From Campylobacter concisus (GTDB lineage Bacteria > Campylobacterota > Campylobacteria > Campylobacterales > Campylobacteraceae): a stretch of DNA of 64,000 nucleotides. The translations under genes were made by a program, and so were the position numbers. Below are positions 9,655-17,366 of this stretch, in pieces. The stretch is taken from the NCBI RefSeq assembly GCF_015679985.1, contig NZ_CP049239.1:310001-374000 (forward strand). Reading direction: 5' to 3'. Position 1 is the first letter of the stretch. Each line of letters opens with the position of its first letter. Below the pieces are notes generated by a model. That model was not told where the DNA came from and searched no databases. It saw only the letters and a list, made by a program, of their open reading frames with translations.

Positions 9655-10331
9655 TATTTGGAAAGATTGATTATCTAAATTTACTTCCATTTCACGTTTT
9701 TTTAAAATCAGCTCCACTAAGCTCTCAGATAAAAAAGGCGATCGAGTTTAAAAAAGGCGTGCCAAGCAAGCTAAATAGGGCACTAAATGCCAGAAAGATC
9801 GATGCTGCGGTGATCTCAAGCATAGCTAGCAAAAAGGCAAATTTAAAGAAACTAAATTTTGGAATAGTCGCCAAAAAAGAAGTAAAAAGTGTGCTTGTGC
9901 GCAAAAACTCAGCCCCAAAACCAGATCCTGCCTCAGCTAGCTCAAACGCCCTAGCCAAAGTGCTTAAGCTAAATGGTGAGGTGATTATAGGTGATAGGGC
10001 GCTAAAGGCATACTTAAGCGAGGGCAAAGAGTGCTTTTATGACCTTGGTAAAATTTGGCACGAAAAGACAAATTTGCCATTTGTTTTTGGTAGATTTTCA
10101 TATGTAAAAAATGGCTCGTTTTACAAAAGACTGGTCGCAAAATTTTTACAAAAAAACGTAAAGATCCCAAACTATATCTTGGCTCAGTATGCCAAAAGTC
10201 GCGACATAAGCGAGCAAGATATCAAGTGGTATTTAAAATTTATAAGCTACAAAATAGGCCCAAAAGAGCAAAAATCACTCAGAAAATTTTTTAAAGAAAA
10301 TAGATTATTAAAAGCAGCAAAAAAGAATTAA
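9651..10331 (+). CDS. mqnA: Chorismate dehydratase MqnA (futalosine menaquinone pathway)
   Basis: A 226-residue protein with the two-lobed periplasmic-binding-like fold of MqnA/MqnD. It starts with the diagnostic FGKIDYLNLLPFHVFL. It dehydrates chorismate to 3-enolpyruvylbenzoate, the first step of the futalosine route to menaquinone used by Campylobacter. Later motifs are AAVISSIAS, VLVRKNS and IIGDRALKA. It corresponds to Cj1285c. The start overlaps the barstar stop, so mqnA expression is now tied to the inserted gene pair. Confidence 0.88.
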   Translation: MIFGKIDYLNLLPFHVFLKSAPLSSQIKKAIEFKKGVPSKLNRALNARKIDAAVISSIASKKANLKKLNFGIVAKKEVKSVLVRKNSAPKPDPASASSNALAKVLKLNGEVIIGDRALKAYLSEGKECFYDLGKIWHEKTNLPFVFGRFSYVKNGSFYKRLVAKFLQKNVKIPNYILAQYAKSRDISEQDIKWYLKFISYKIGPKEQKSLRKFFKENRLLKAAKKN

Positions 10332-10371
10332 ATTTTATATCTTCTTAGCAGCAGCCAAGAAGATATAAAAT
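10332..10371. terminator. Bidirectional terminator between mqnA and the convergent small gene
   Basis: Perfect 15-bp arms (ATTTTATATCTTCTT at 10332-10346 and AAGAAGATATAAAAT at 10357-10371) are separated by a 10-base loop. It starts right after the mqnA stop and ends at the stop of the minus-strand gene; the A/T-rich arms give U runs in both directions. Confidence 0.8.
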
Positions 10372-10716
10372 TTAGTGGTGCATATGCATATTAGTTGAGT
10401 TGTCATCACTCATATTTTGCATTATCATCTTTTGGTGATCATGCATCGGCATATCTGCTGGTATGTTCATTTGCATATTCATATGCATATCCATAGCGCC
10501 ATCATTAGCCTTGTAGCCTGTTATGGTAGGATCAACCATGCCAAATATCATAGCGACGTGTCCGACGATCAAAAAGAAGATGAGCAGGCAAAAGTGAAGC
10601 TTTAGCTTTGCTCTTTCGCTAGCGTTTTTATAGATCAAATTTAGCTCTAAAAGGGCTATGCCAAGAAGTAGGATGACGCTGATAAGATATGAGTAGATAG
10701 TAATAATATCCGGCAT
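10372..10716 (-). CDS. Small membrane protein with Met/His-rich tail (possibly a truncated gene)
   Basis: 114 residues with two hydrophobic helices (about residues 5-28 and 41-62), a loop GMVDPTITG, and a tail that is very rich in Met, His and Asp (MDMHMNMQMN, MPMHDHQKM, NMHMHH). The tail suggests Cu or another soft-metal ligand. There is no convincing ribosome site. Reading the same frame upstream, a TAA is preceded by about 31 codons of plausible membrane protein (LFWLSIYKFVGIVLRVYF and on), so the visible ORF may be the 3' part of a longer, broken gene. I recall a similar arrangement in a family of small membrane proteins (DUF6803) but am not certain. Function unknown. Confidence 0.5.
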   Translation of the reverse strand: MPDIITIYSYLISVILLLGIALLELNLIYKNASERAKLKLHFCLLIFFLIVGHVAMIFGMVDPTITGYKANDGAMDMHMNMQMNIPADMPMHDHQKMIMQNMSDDNSTNMHMHH

Positions 10717-10867
10717 ACCCGCGCCATTTTATACTTGGATAAATTTTGCTATAAAGTAGATCACAAGAGCTGTAAAATAGACTCTAAGCACTATGCCAAC
10801 AAATTTATATATTGATAGCCAGAATAGTTAAAAACGCCAAAAATAACTACAAAATTTAAGAAGATAT

Positions 10868-10900
10868 AAATTTACTCCTAGCCGGGCTAAGAGTAAATTT
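10868..10900 (-). terminator. Terminator after the TorD-type chaperone gene
   Basis: An inverted repeat AAATTTACTC (10868-10877) / GAGTAAATTT (10891-10900) contains an inner TAG/CTA pair and lies 3 bases from the minus-strand gene end at 10904. Confidence 0.65.
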
Positions 10901-10903
10901 AAG

Positions 10904-11617
10904 CTAGTCTTTAAACTCGTGTGAGATGACCGGAGAAAATTCTTCCCAGTGAAGTTTGGTTTTGATTGTTGGCATCTTGCTTTGAAATGGCTCTTTCTTA
11001 AGTGCCGCCATAGCGACACTATCGCCTTTTGGTTTAGCTGGTGCTTCTACGTTTAGTATAGAGCGTTCAAGATCGATGAAATCTTTTAAAATAATAGTAT
11101 ATGATTTAAAGAAATTTGCCTCTTTGTGAGCCAAAAGTAGCGAGCCAAACTCATCTACAAATAAATTTAAAGTCTCAGAAAATAGCTTATTGCTAATATT
11201 TTTCGCATCATTAAACTCATCTTTTAAAAATGTAGCCATCGCTAAAAATATAAATCCAACGTAGTCCTCGCTGTCTTTGCAAAGCTCGCTATCGCGTCTA
11301 TATGGGCTTAGTTTTAAACATTCAATAACCCTAAGCCTAGCTGCTCCGTTATCTCTGCCCTCTTCATAAAATGAGGCACTTAAGGGGATATTTGTAAAGC
11401 CAAAAAGAACGTCATTTTGTTCTTTTGAAAATTCTTCAAAGCTAAATTTATCTAAATTTTTAAACGCAGCATCACTATCCTCGCTTAAAGGATTTGCGCT
11501 TAAGTATCTTAACTGCTCTTTCCACCTTGAAAATTTCTCATCATTTGTGTAAAAAAACATAGGATATGCTAGAAATTCGTAAAAATATGATCTTGCTTTT
11601 ATGATGTTTTTATCCAT
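10904..11617 (-). CDS. TorD/DmsD-family chaperone for formate dehydrogenase (FdhM-like)
   Basis: 237 residues, mostly helical, beginning ARSYFYEFLAYPMFF. It has the family pattern of an all-alpha N-terminal bundle and a central acidic region, followed by a charged tail (about residues 198-237). TorD-type chaperones bind Tat signal peptides of molybdoenzymes and guard them until the cofactor is inserted. A homologous gene (Cj1514c) accompanies the fdh operon in C. jejuni, so the client is probably FdhA at 20.5 kb. The ATG overlaps the end of the upstream polyferredoxin gene by 8 bases. It acts in the cytoplasm. Confidence 0.78.
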   Translation of the reverse strand: MDKNIIKARSYFYEFLAYPMFFYTNDEKFSRWKEQLRYLSANPLSEDSDAAFKNLDKFSFEEFSKEQNDVLFGFTNIPLSASFYEEGRDNGAARLRVIECLKLSPYRRDSELCKDSEDYVGFIFLAMATFLKDEFNDAKNISNKLFSETLNLFVDEFGSLLLAHKEANFFKSYTIILKDFIDLERSILNVEAPAKPKGDSVAMAALKKEPFQSKMPTIKTKLHWEEFSPVISHEFKD

Positions 11618-13283
11618 TTAATAAATCCTCTTTCATTGCGTTTATTTGGGCTTGAACCATTAGTTTGGCCTTACAGTCAGCACAGCAGTAAAGTGCTTTT
11701 ATCTTAACCCTATCGTTGCCAAATCTTGGTTGCATTATAGTTGCGATCTTTTCGACAGCTTTTTTAGTCGCAAACTCTTTTCCGCACTCAACACAGGCAA
11801 AAAGCTCATCTCTTGCCAGTTCATTATATGTAAAAAACTCAGGCTTAAGAGAAATTTTTCCAACCTCAAGGCTTATGGTATCTTTTTCAGCACAGCTTAG
11901 TTCGCAGTATCCGCAAGCTGTACAGACGCTTGGATTAAATAAAATCGAATTTGTCTTTTTATCAGCTACTAGCGCACTTACGTTACAAGCGCCAATGCAA
12001 CTTAGACAAAGTGTACAGCTATCAGTGTTTATCTTGACATCACCGTATCTTATCATCTCACCGCTTTTTACCACGCCAAGATCTTCGCTGCCTACTAAAA
12101 ACTCAAGCCTTTTTGCAAAAATTTCTCTTTTTGGCAAGGCATATTCGTTTATCGTGTGTTGTGAGTCAGCTATAAATTTTACCTTTTTGAGTGATTCTTC
12201 AAGCTCGTTTTTATCTTTAGCGTGATAGATCGCCGTCTCTTTAAATTTAAGCTCATAAATTTGATTTAAGATGCTAATGGCGTCTTTTTCGCCTTTGCCA
12301 AGAGTTTTGCTAAATAAAATCACACTCGCACCACTTTCTTGAAGCAATGTAAGTAGATGCGCTTGATTTAACATATGTGGTGCTAATATGAAAAAAGGTA
12401 GGACATTTTCAGGTAGGCTTATATTTAGCTCGTCTAAATTTGTTTCATTAGAGATTATTAGTGGAATTTTACCTTTGTAAAGTTTGGCAATAGTAGCAAA
12501 TGAGTTTTGTGGCATAAGTGTAGAGTCAAGAGATCCGCTAGGGCAGACGCTAATGCAGTTACCACAATTTACGCAATCGATTTGTGAGAAAACAAGATGC
12601 TTTGTCTCGTCTTCTTTTAAAATGGCTACAGTTGGACAAACATCAACACAGCGTCCACAAATTTCATTTCGTCGTTCGTGATATTGACAGATCGAAGAGT
12701 CATATTGAGTTAGGCTTTTGTACTTAAATTTTGGAGTTTTTTCATTTAAAATTTTAAGCACAGCTTCGTCTTTTAGCCCAGATATTTCGTAACAGCCGCT
12801 TTGTTTTAGCATATAATCCCTTGCATTTTCAACCAAGAAAAAGTCACAATCGACCTCAAATTCGTCATTTGCTCTAAGTATCAAAACACTAAGCTCGCCA
12901 GCTGCGCCATAAATAAATTTCACTTCAAAATGCGTTAATTCAATGACTTTATAGCCATTTTCTTTTAATAAATTTGCTAGTTCCTCACGGCCTGAGTTGC
13001 TTACTATTACGACATTTTTGCCGACTTCTTTTTCGTAATCAACATCCTTTGCCATGTCAAATGCAGTTGCTCTTGCTTCATAAAGCAAAAGTGTATTTTT
13101 AGCTTTTTCTAATACGCTTGCAGTTGTATTTTTTAGATAAAAATTTATCTCAGGTGCGATAATGTTTGCTTTAAGCTTTGGCGAGTTAGAAACTAAATAT
13201 TCTTCTTTTTCGTTATTTATTTCTATCTGTTCATTTAGCATTAAAGTATCGTCAAAATCGTTATAAAAGCCAAATTCTTTCAT
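11610..13283 (-). CDS. Multi-cluster 4Fe-4S protein accompanying formate dehydrogenase
   Basis: 557 residues starting at MKEFGFYNDF, preceded by AGGAG; an in-frame ATG 18 bases upstream is less likely. It contains four 4Fe-4S Cys motifs in two ferredoxin-like pairs: CGRCVDVCP + CVNCGNCISVCP near residues 210-250, and CTLCLSCIGAC + CTACGYCELSC near residues 425-470. It ends with a zinc-ribbon-like CVEC...CCADC. The N-terminal 200 residues have no recognised motif. There is no signal peptide, so it is cytoplasmic. It forms an operon with the TorD-type chaperone. Its role is probably electron transfer or assembly for formate dehydrogenase, inferred from context only. Confidence 0.7.
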   Translation of the reverse strand: MKEFGFYNDFDDTLMLNEQIEINNEKEEYLVSNSPKLKANIIAPEINFYLKNTTASVLEKAKNTLLLYEARATAFDMAKDVDYEKEVGKNVVIVSNSGREELANLLKENGYKVIELTHFEVKFIYGAAGELSVLILRANDEFEVDCDFFLVENARDYMLKQSGCYEISGLKDEAVLKILNEKTPKFKYKSLTQYDSSICQYHERRNEICGRCVDVCPTVAILKEDETKHLVFSQIDCVNCGNCISVCPSGSLDSTLMPQNSFATIAKLYKGKIPLIISNETNLDELNISLPENVLPFFILAPHMLNQAHLLTLLQESGASVILFSKTLGKGEKDAISILNQIYELKFKETAIYHAKDKNELEESLKKVKFIADSQHTINEYALPKREIFAKRLEFLVGSEDLGVVKSGEMIRYGDVKINTDSCTLCLSCIGACNVSALVADKKTNSILFNPSVCTACGYCELSCAEKDTISLEVGKISLKPEFFTYNELARDELFACVECGKEFATKKAVEKIATIMQPRFGNDRVKIKALYCCADCKAKLMVQAQINAMKEDLLNG

Positions 13284-13503
13284 AATTTCTCCTATTATCA
13301 AAAACAGGCTTATTCTAATATTAATGGGATTAATAGACTCTGAAAAAATCTAACTATTTTTTGGTTTAAGAAAAATTGTAAATTTTTAAAAATTAGTAAA
13401 TTTATTTGGCACTACATAAAGATAAACCTGATATTTTTATAGAACAAAACGATATAATTGTTTCAATTATTATCTTAAGTATTTAATTTAGGACGTATGA
13501 AAT
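13284..13503. promoter_or_regulatory. Divergent intergenic region with promoter for the ATPase–HNH pair
   Basis: Between the polyferredoxin (left) and the ATPase gene (right) lies a TATAAT at 13453-13458. Overlapping it is the inverted repeat ATAATTG TTT CAATTAT (13454-13470), which could serve as an operator. AGGA at 13490-13493 is the ribosome site for the ATPase. The rest is AT-rich without other visible signals. Confidence 0.45.
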
Positions 13504-15129
13504 ATGCTAGAATTTTTTGAAAAGGACTGGAGTCAGTTTTCAAGAATTAAAGGACTTGAAAACGATAAGTTGTTTCCTCATCATGCTTGTAAAGTTTATT
13601 TGTGTTACGACAATTGGGATGATTTTGGGTATAAAACGCTGTACCAGATAGTCATTTTTGACATAAGTGGTAAAAAATATGATTTAGGTTATGTAAAAAT
13701 TGCCTCTTTTGGTCAAAAGCAAACAAAGATACCTCCAAAATTTGAGAGCCTAGGTAGTAGCTATTTTTCATTAGGTCAAAGTCCCGAATATTATTCGTTG
13801 TTAAGCCAAATGTCTGCAGAAATAAGGGATATATTTTTAGCAAGTATTAATGATGTTATTAAAAATGAAGAGCTTCTAAATGAGGCATTAAGTGAAGATG
13901 TATTCACAACTTCACTTTTGAGGGACACTAGTTTAGTTACAATTAGAGGGCAGTATAAGAGAATACTGGATGGTGGAGCTATTTTAGATGACTATAGCTT
14001 TGGATATGAGACATCTTGTGTAAATAATCAGGCTGGTTATAAGTTGTATTTTGAGGTTTTTGCGGATTCAAATCCTCCAACTAACATCCATGTATTAATC
14101 GGAAGAAATGGTGTTGGTAAAACCCATTTGCTAAATAATATGACAAAAAGCTTTATTGGTTTAGATTGTGAAAATGGTAAATTCTTTGAATTTGAAGAAG
14201 ATATTTTTGGAGAACGAGAAAAAGTAAAGCCTCCTCGTAAAATTTTTTCAAGAATTTTATCGGTATCCTATAGTGCATTTGACCCATTTTTGCCATTTTC
14301 GGAAAAAAAATACCCAGAGTATTCTTATATCGGACTTAAAAAGTTAAAATTTAATCCAGAAGAGAACGGCACAGCATCTAGTAAAGAAAACCATTTAAAG
14401 GATAATAAAGAACTTTCAGACGAGTTTGCTAGTAGCTTTGTAAAAATTTTAAGTAATAAAAATATAGAACAATACAAAAATTTAATATCCCAACTGGAAT
14501 CAGATCCAATATTCGAAGAGTTGAATATTAGCGAGGTTATGCACCAAACGGTAGAAATTAAAAAAGTTGACAAAGTTATTAGTCAAGGTTTGAAACAGCC
14601 GGCTATAGATTTATTTAGAAAATTAAGTTCAGGGCACGCTATAATATTATTAACTATTACTAAAATTTTTGAAAAGATAGAAGAAAAAACCCTTGTATTA
14701 TTAGATGAACCAGAAAGTCATTTGCATCCGCCTTTATTGTCATCTTTTATGAGGGCGTTATCAGATTTGCTTATAAAAAAGAATGCGGTAGCCATTATCG
14801 CGACTCATTCGCCTGTAGTTTTACAAGAGGTTCCAAAGAGTTGCGTTTGGAGACTAAGCAGATTTGGCCTCGAGGCTAAAGCGGAGCGCTTTGATATTGA
14901 AACATTTGGAGAGACGATAGGAACATTAACTAAAGAAATTTTTGGCCTTGAGGTAAACAAGTCGGGCTTTTATGCGATGCTGGACAATAGTATAATGAAA
15001 GATGGAGCGTCTTATGATAGGATAATGAAAGATGGAGCGTCTTATGATAGGATAATGAAAGAATATGATAATCAGCTCGGATCCGAAGCAAGATTATTGG
15101 TAAGAGCCTTATTAAACAATAGGAAATAG
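13504..15129 (+). CDS. ABC/SMC-like AAA ATPase of a two-gene defence module (PtuA-like)
   Basis: 541 residues. The N-terminal 190 residues are unrecognised. The ATPase core follows: Walker A GRNGVGKT (200-207), an ABC-signature-like KLSSGH (373-378), Walker B LVLLDEPESHLHP (397-409) and H-loop H435 (ATHS). This is the OLD/RecF-type nucleotide-binding fold without an attached TOPRIM nuclease. The gene 4 bases downstream encodes an HNH nuclease, so the pair resembles Septu (PtuA ATPase + PtuB HNH), also used as a retron effector. A perfect 30-bp tandem duplication (14992-15051) repeats IMKDGASYDR near the C-terminus, in frame. The codon use is more AT-rich than that of the neighbouring genes. 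Assignment to Septu is inference from architecture. Confidence 0.72.
   Translation: MLEFFEKDWSQFSRIKGLENDKLFPHHACKVYLCYDNWDDFGYKTLYQIVIFDISGKKYDLGYVKIASFGQKQTKIPPKFESLGSSYFSLGQSPEYYSLLSQMSAEIRDIFLASINDVIKNEELLNEALSEDVFTTSLLRDTSLVTIRGQYKRILDGGAILDDYSFGYETSCVNNQAGYKLYFEVFADSNPPTNIHVLIGRNGVGKTHLLNNMTKSFIGLDCENGKFFEFEEDIFGEREKVKPPRKIFSRILSVSYSAFDPFLPFSEKKYPEYSYIGLKKLKFNPEENGTASSKENHLKDNKELSDEFASSFVKILSNKNIEQYKNLISQLESDPIFEELNISEVMHQTVEIKKVDKVISQGLKQPAIDLFRKLSSGHAIILLTITKIFEKIEEKTLVLLDEPESHLHPPLLSSFMRALSDLLIKKNAVAIIATHSPVVLQEVPKSCVWRLSRFGLEAKAERFDIETFGETIGTLTKEIFGLEVNKSGFYAMLDNSIMKDGASYDRIMKDGASYDRIMKEYDNQLGSEARLLVRALLNNRK
14992..15062 (+). repeat. 30-bp perfect tandem duplication inside the ATPase gene
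   Basis: Copy 1 is 14992-15021, copy 2 is 15022-15051, followed by 11 bases of a third copy (15052-15062). Each unit encodes IMKDGASYDR, so copy number changes keep the frame. It lies in the region after the H-loop, about 40 residues from the C-terminus. Confidence 0.95.
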
Positions 15130-15133
15130 TCTT

Positions 15134-15964
15134 ATGGTTGTATTAGATATGCCTAAAATAAGTAAATCCGACATATATAAATGTTGTTGTAATGGAATAA
15201 GGGATAAGGCGAAGAAAAAGAATTTATTGAACTATTTATATGTATTTTTATTAAACGCTTGCGGTTACAACAATAGTGCAAGAGAAAAATATCTTGATAA
15301 GTATATAATAAAAGAACCGATTAATTATAAAAAATTTACTAGATACGAAAATATAAAAAAAGATTTATTTGATTTGTATAATAATCGCTTGGTGAGAGGA
15401 AAGGAGCCAAGAAAATACTATGATCAAATAATGGCTGGTTCAAAATTAGGCAAGTGCCCATATTGCGGATTGGGGCATGTGTCTACATTAGATCACTATT
15501 TACCAAAATCTGAATTTCAAATTTTTTCTATACTGCCAAACAATTTGATAGGGTGCTGTAGGGACTGTAATACCACAAAAAGAAATACAGTTTTAAATAC
15601 TATTCACCCATATTATGATGACTTTACAAAAACACAGTGGTTATTTGCAAAAGTGAACTGGTCTGAACTTACTATGGAATTCTTTGTAGACACAAAAGAT
15701 ATTAATAATGCCTTAGATAAAAAGAAAATAGAAGAGCATTTTAGAGTGTACGAATTAGCTAGAAGATATGCTATTGAAGCAGCAAGTGAATTGAGCGACC
15801 TTAGGATAGAGTTTGAAAATAAAAATTTAACAAAAATAGACATTGAACAAGAACTTTGTATAAAATTTAAATCTAAACCCATAAATAATTGGAAAACAGC
15901 AATGTATCAAGCTCTAAGTAAAGATCAGTGTTATTGTAGTGGTGGATATAACAAGTTTTTGTAA
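15134..15964 (+). CDS. HNH endonuclease of the two-gene defence module (PtuB-like)
   Basis: 276 residues. The HNH/zinc-finger core spans CPYCG (C108, C111), LDHYLPKSEF (D120, H121), LPNNLIG, then CRDCN (C142, C145), and ends HPYYDD near residue 158. This arrangement of two CxxC knuckles around a DH catalytic pair is the one seen in PtuB and in McrA-like HNH nucleases. The start is 4 bases after the ATPase stop, with AGGAAA upstream, so the two are co-expressed. An alternative start is ATG 15149. It presumably cuts DNA or nucleic acid when the ATPase senses infection; the target is unknown. Confidence 0.75.
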   Translation: MVVLDMPKISKSDIYKCCCNGIRDKAKKKNLLNYLYVFLLNACGYNNSAREKYLDKYIIKEPINYKKFTRYENIKKDLFDLYNNRLVRGKEPRKYYDQIMAGSKLGKCPYCGLGHVSTLDHYLPKSEFQIFSILPNNLIGCCRDCNTTKRNTVLNTIHPYYDDFTKTQWLFAKVNWSELTMEFFVDTKDINNALDKKKIEEHFRVYELARRYAIEAASELSDLRIEFENKNLTKIDIEQELCIKFKSKPINNWKTAMYQALSKDQCYCSGGYNKFL

Positions 15965-16040
15965 TATTTTGAATAATGTTTTAAAAGTAAATTTATGTTA
16001 AAATTACGCCTTGGTAAAACTAACTTACTAGGAGCGCAAA

Positions 16041-17366
16041 TTGAACGATTTAAGAAATATCCCACAAGTTGATAAGATCATAAAAAACGAGGCATTTTTG
16101 GGGCTTGATACGAGTTTAGTCACTATGCTTGCAAGGCAAATTTTAGATGAGGTTAGAGCTAAAATTTTAAATGAAAATGCAAGCTTTAGTGGCGAAGAGA
16201 TAATAAATTTAATCCTAGATGAGTACTATAAATTTAATGAAGCTAGCCTTAAAAGAGTGCTAAATTTAACCGGTGTGACCATTCACACAAACCTCGCTAG
16301 AAGCGTCATAGATAAAGAAATTTTAAGCCGTGCAACTCCGGTAATCACAGGGTATTCAAACCTTGAATACAACCTAAAAACAGGCAGCCGTGGCAACAGA
16401 TACGACTATATCGGTGAGATGATCGCAAGAGCTTTTGGTTTTGAAGACGCCATCGTCGTAAATAATAACGCAAGCGCTGTGTTTTTAGTGCTAAATACCT
16501 TTGCAAAGGGCAAGGAAGTCGTCGTTAGTAGAGGCGAGCTAGTCGAGATCGGCGGTAGTTTTAGAGTGCCTGAGGTGATGGCAAATGCGGGCTGCTTTTT
16601 GAAAGAGGTTGGCACGACAAACAAAACTAAGCTAAAAGACTACGAAGAGGCAATTAATGAAAATACGGCGATGCTTGTAAAGGTTCATCGCTCAAATTTT
16701 GACATTGTGGGTTTTAGCGAAGAGGTTACAGCAAATGAACTAAGCAAATTGGCGTGTGAGCAAAATTTGATAGATTATTTTGATCTTGGCAGTGGATTTT
16801 ATGGAATTTTGCCGTTTAACTTAGACAAAAATGAGCCAGATCTAAAAAATTTAAAAGATGTTTCGCTAGTTAGCTTTAGCGGCGACAAACTCCTTGGTGC
16901 GGTGCAGTGTGGCATAATAGTTGGCAAAAAAGAGCTCATCGCAAAGCTTAGAAAAAATCAGCTTTTAAGAATGCTTCGCGTAGATAAAGTGATCATCTCG
17001 CTTTTGGCTGAGAGCATGAAAGCTTATTTAAATAAAGAATTTGAGCTAATCACAACGCAAAAACTGCTTCACAAAAGCGTAAAAGAGCTTGAAAACTTAG
17101 CAAATTTTATAAATAAAAATCTAAAAACACCACTTGAGATGGTGCGCACACAAACCTTTGTAGGAGGCGGTGCGATGCCAAATAAAAAAATTCCAAGTAT
17201 AGCTTTGGCAGTTAGTGGAGATGCGGTTTTAAATGAGCAGAAATTTAGGCAAAAAAAGGTGATCGGCCGTATAGAAAATGATAAATTTTTACTTGATTTA
17301 AGAACGCTTTTAGATGACGATGTAAATGAACTAATAAAAATAATAAATGAAACGGAAGAAAAATGA
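16041..17366 (+). CDS. selA: L-seryl-tRNA(Sec) selenium transferase
   Basis: A PLP enzyme that converts Ser-tRNA(Sec) to Sec-tRNA(Sec) with selenophosphate. It has 441 residues and starts with TTG after GGAG. Motifs: NLTGVTIHTNLARS (residues 75-88), the PLP-binding region IVVNNNASAVFLVLNTF, and the Schiff-base lysine K283 in VSFSGDKLLGAVQCG. The C-terminus holds the family motif RTQTFVGGGAMP. The stop overlaps the selB start. It supplies selenocysteine for FdhA in the same region. selC (tRNA-Sec) and selD are not in the window. Confidence 0.95.
   Translation: MNDLRNIPQVDKIIKNEAFLGLDTSLVTMLARQILDEVRAKILNENASFSGEEIINLILDEYYKFNEASLKRVLNLTGVTIHTNLARSVIDKEILSRATPVITGYSNLEYNLKTGSRGNRYDYIGEMIARAFGFEDAIVVNNNASAVFLVLNTFAKGKEVVVSRGELVEIGGSFRVPEVMANAGCFLKEVGTTNKTKLKDYEEAINENTAMLVKVHRSNFDIVGFSEEVTANELSKLACEQNLIDYFDLGSGFYGILPFNLDKNEPDLKNLKDVSLVSFSGDKLLGAVQCGIIVGKKELIAKLRKNQLLRMLRVDKVIISLLAESMKAYLNKEFELITTQKLLHKSVKELENLANFINKNLKTPLEMVRTQTFVGGGAMPNKKIPSIALAVSGDAVLNEQKFRQKKVIGRIENDKFLLDLRTLLDDDVNELIKIINETEEK

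Noticed and set aside
9725-10027. Long minus-strand reading frame inside mqnA
   Set aside because: It is Ser/Phe/Ala-rich shadow coding opposite a clear mqnA gene and has no ribosome site.
11716-12225. Plus-strand reading frame of 169 codons inside the polyferredoxin gene
   Set aside because: The opposite strand carries well-conserved Cys motifs; the plus-strand frame shows no family features.
14992-15062. Short direct repeats as a CRISPR array
   Set aside because: The copies are contiguous with no spacers and lie within a coding frame.
13504-15964. Retron with PtuAB effector
   Set aside because: No reverse transcriptase or msr/msd-like RNA region is visible on either side.
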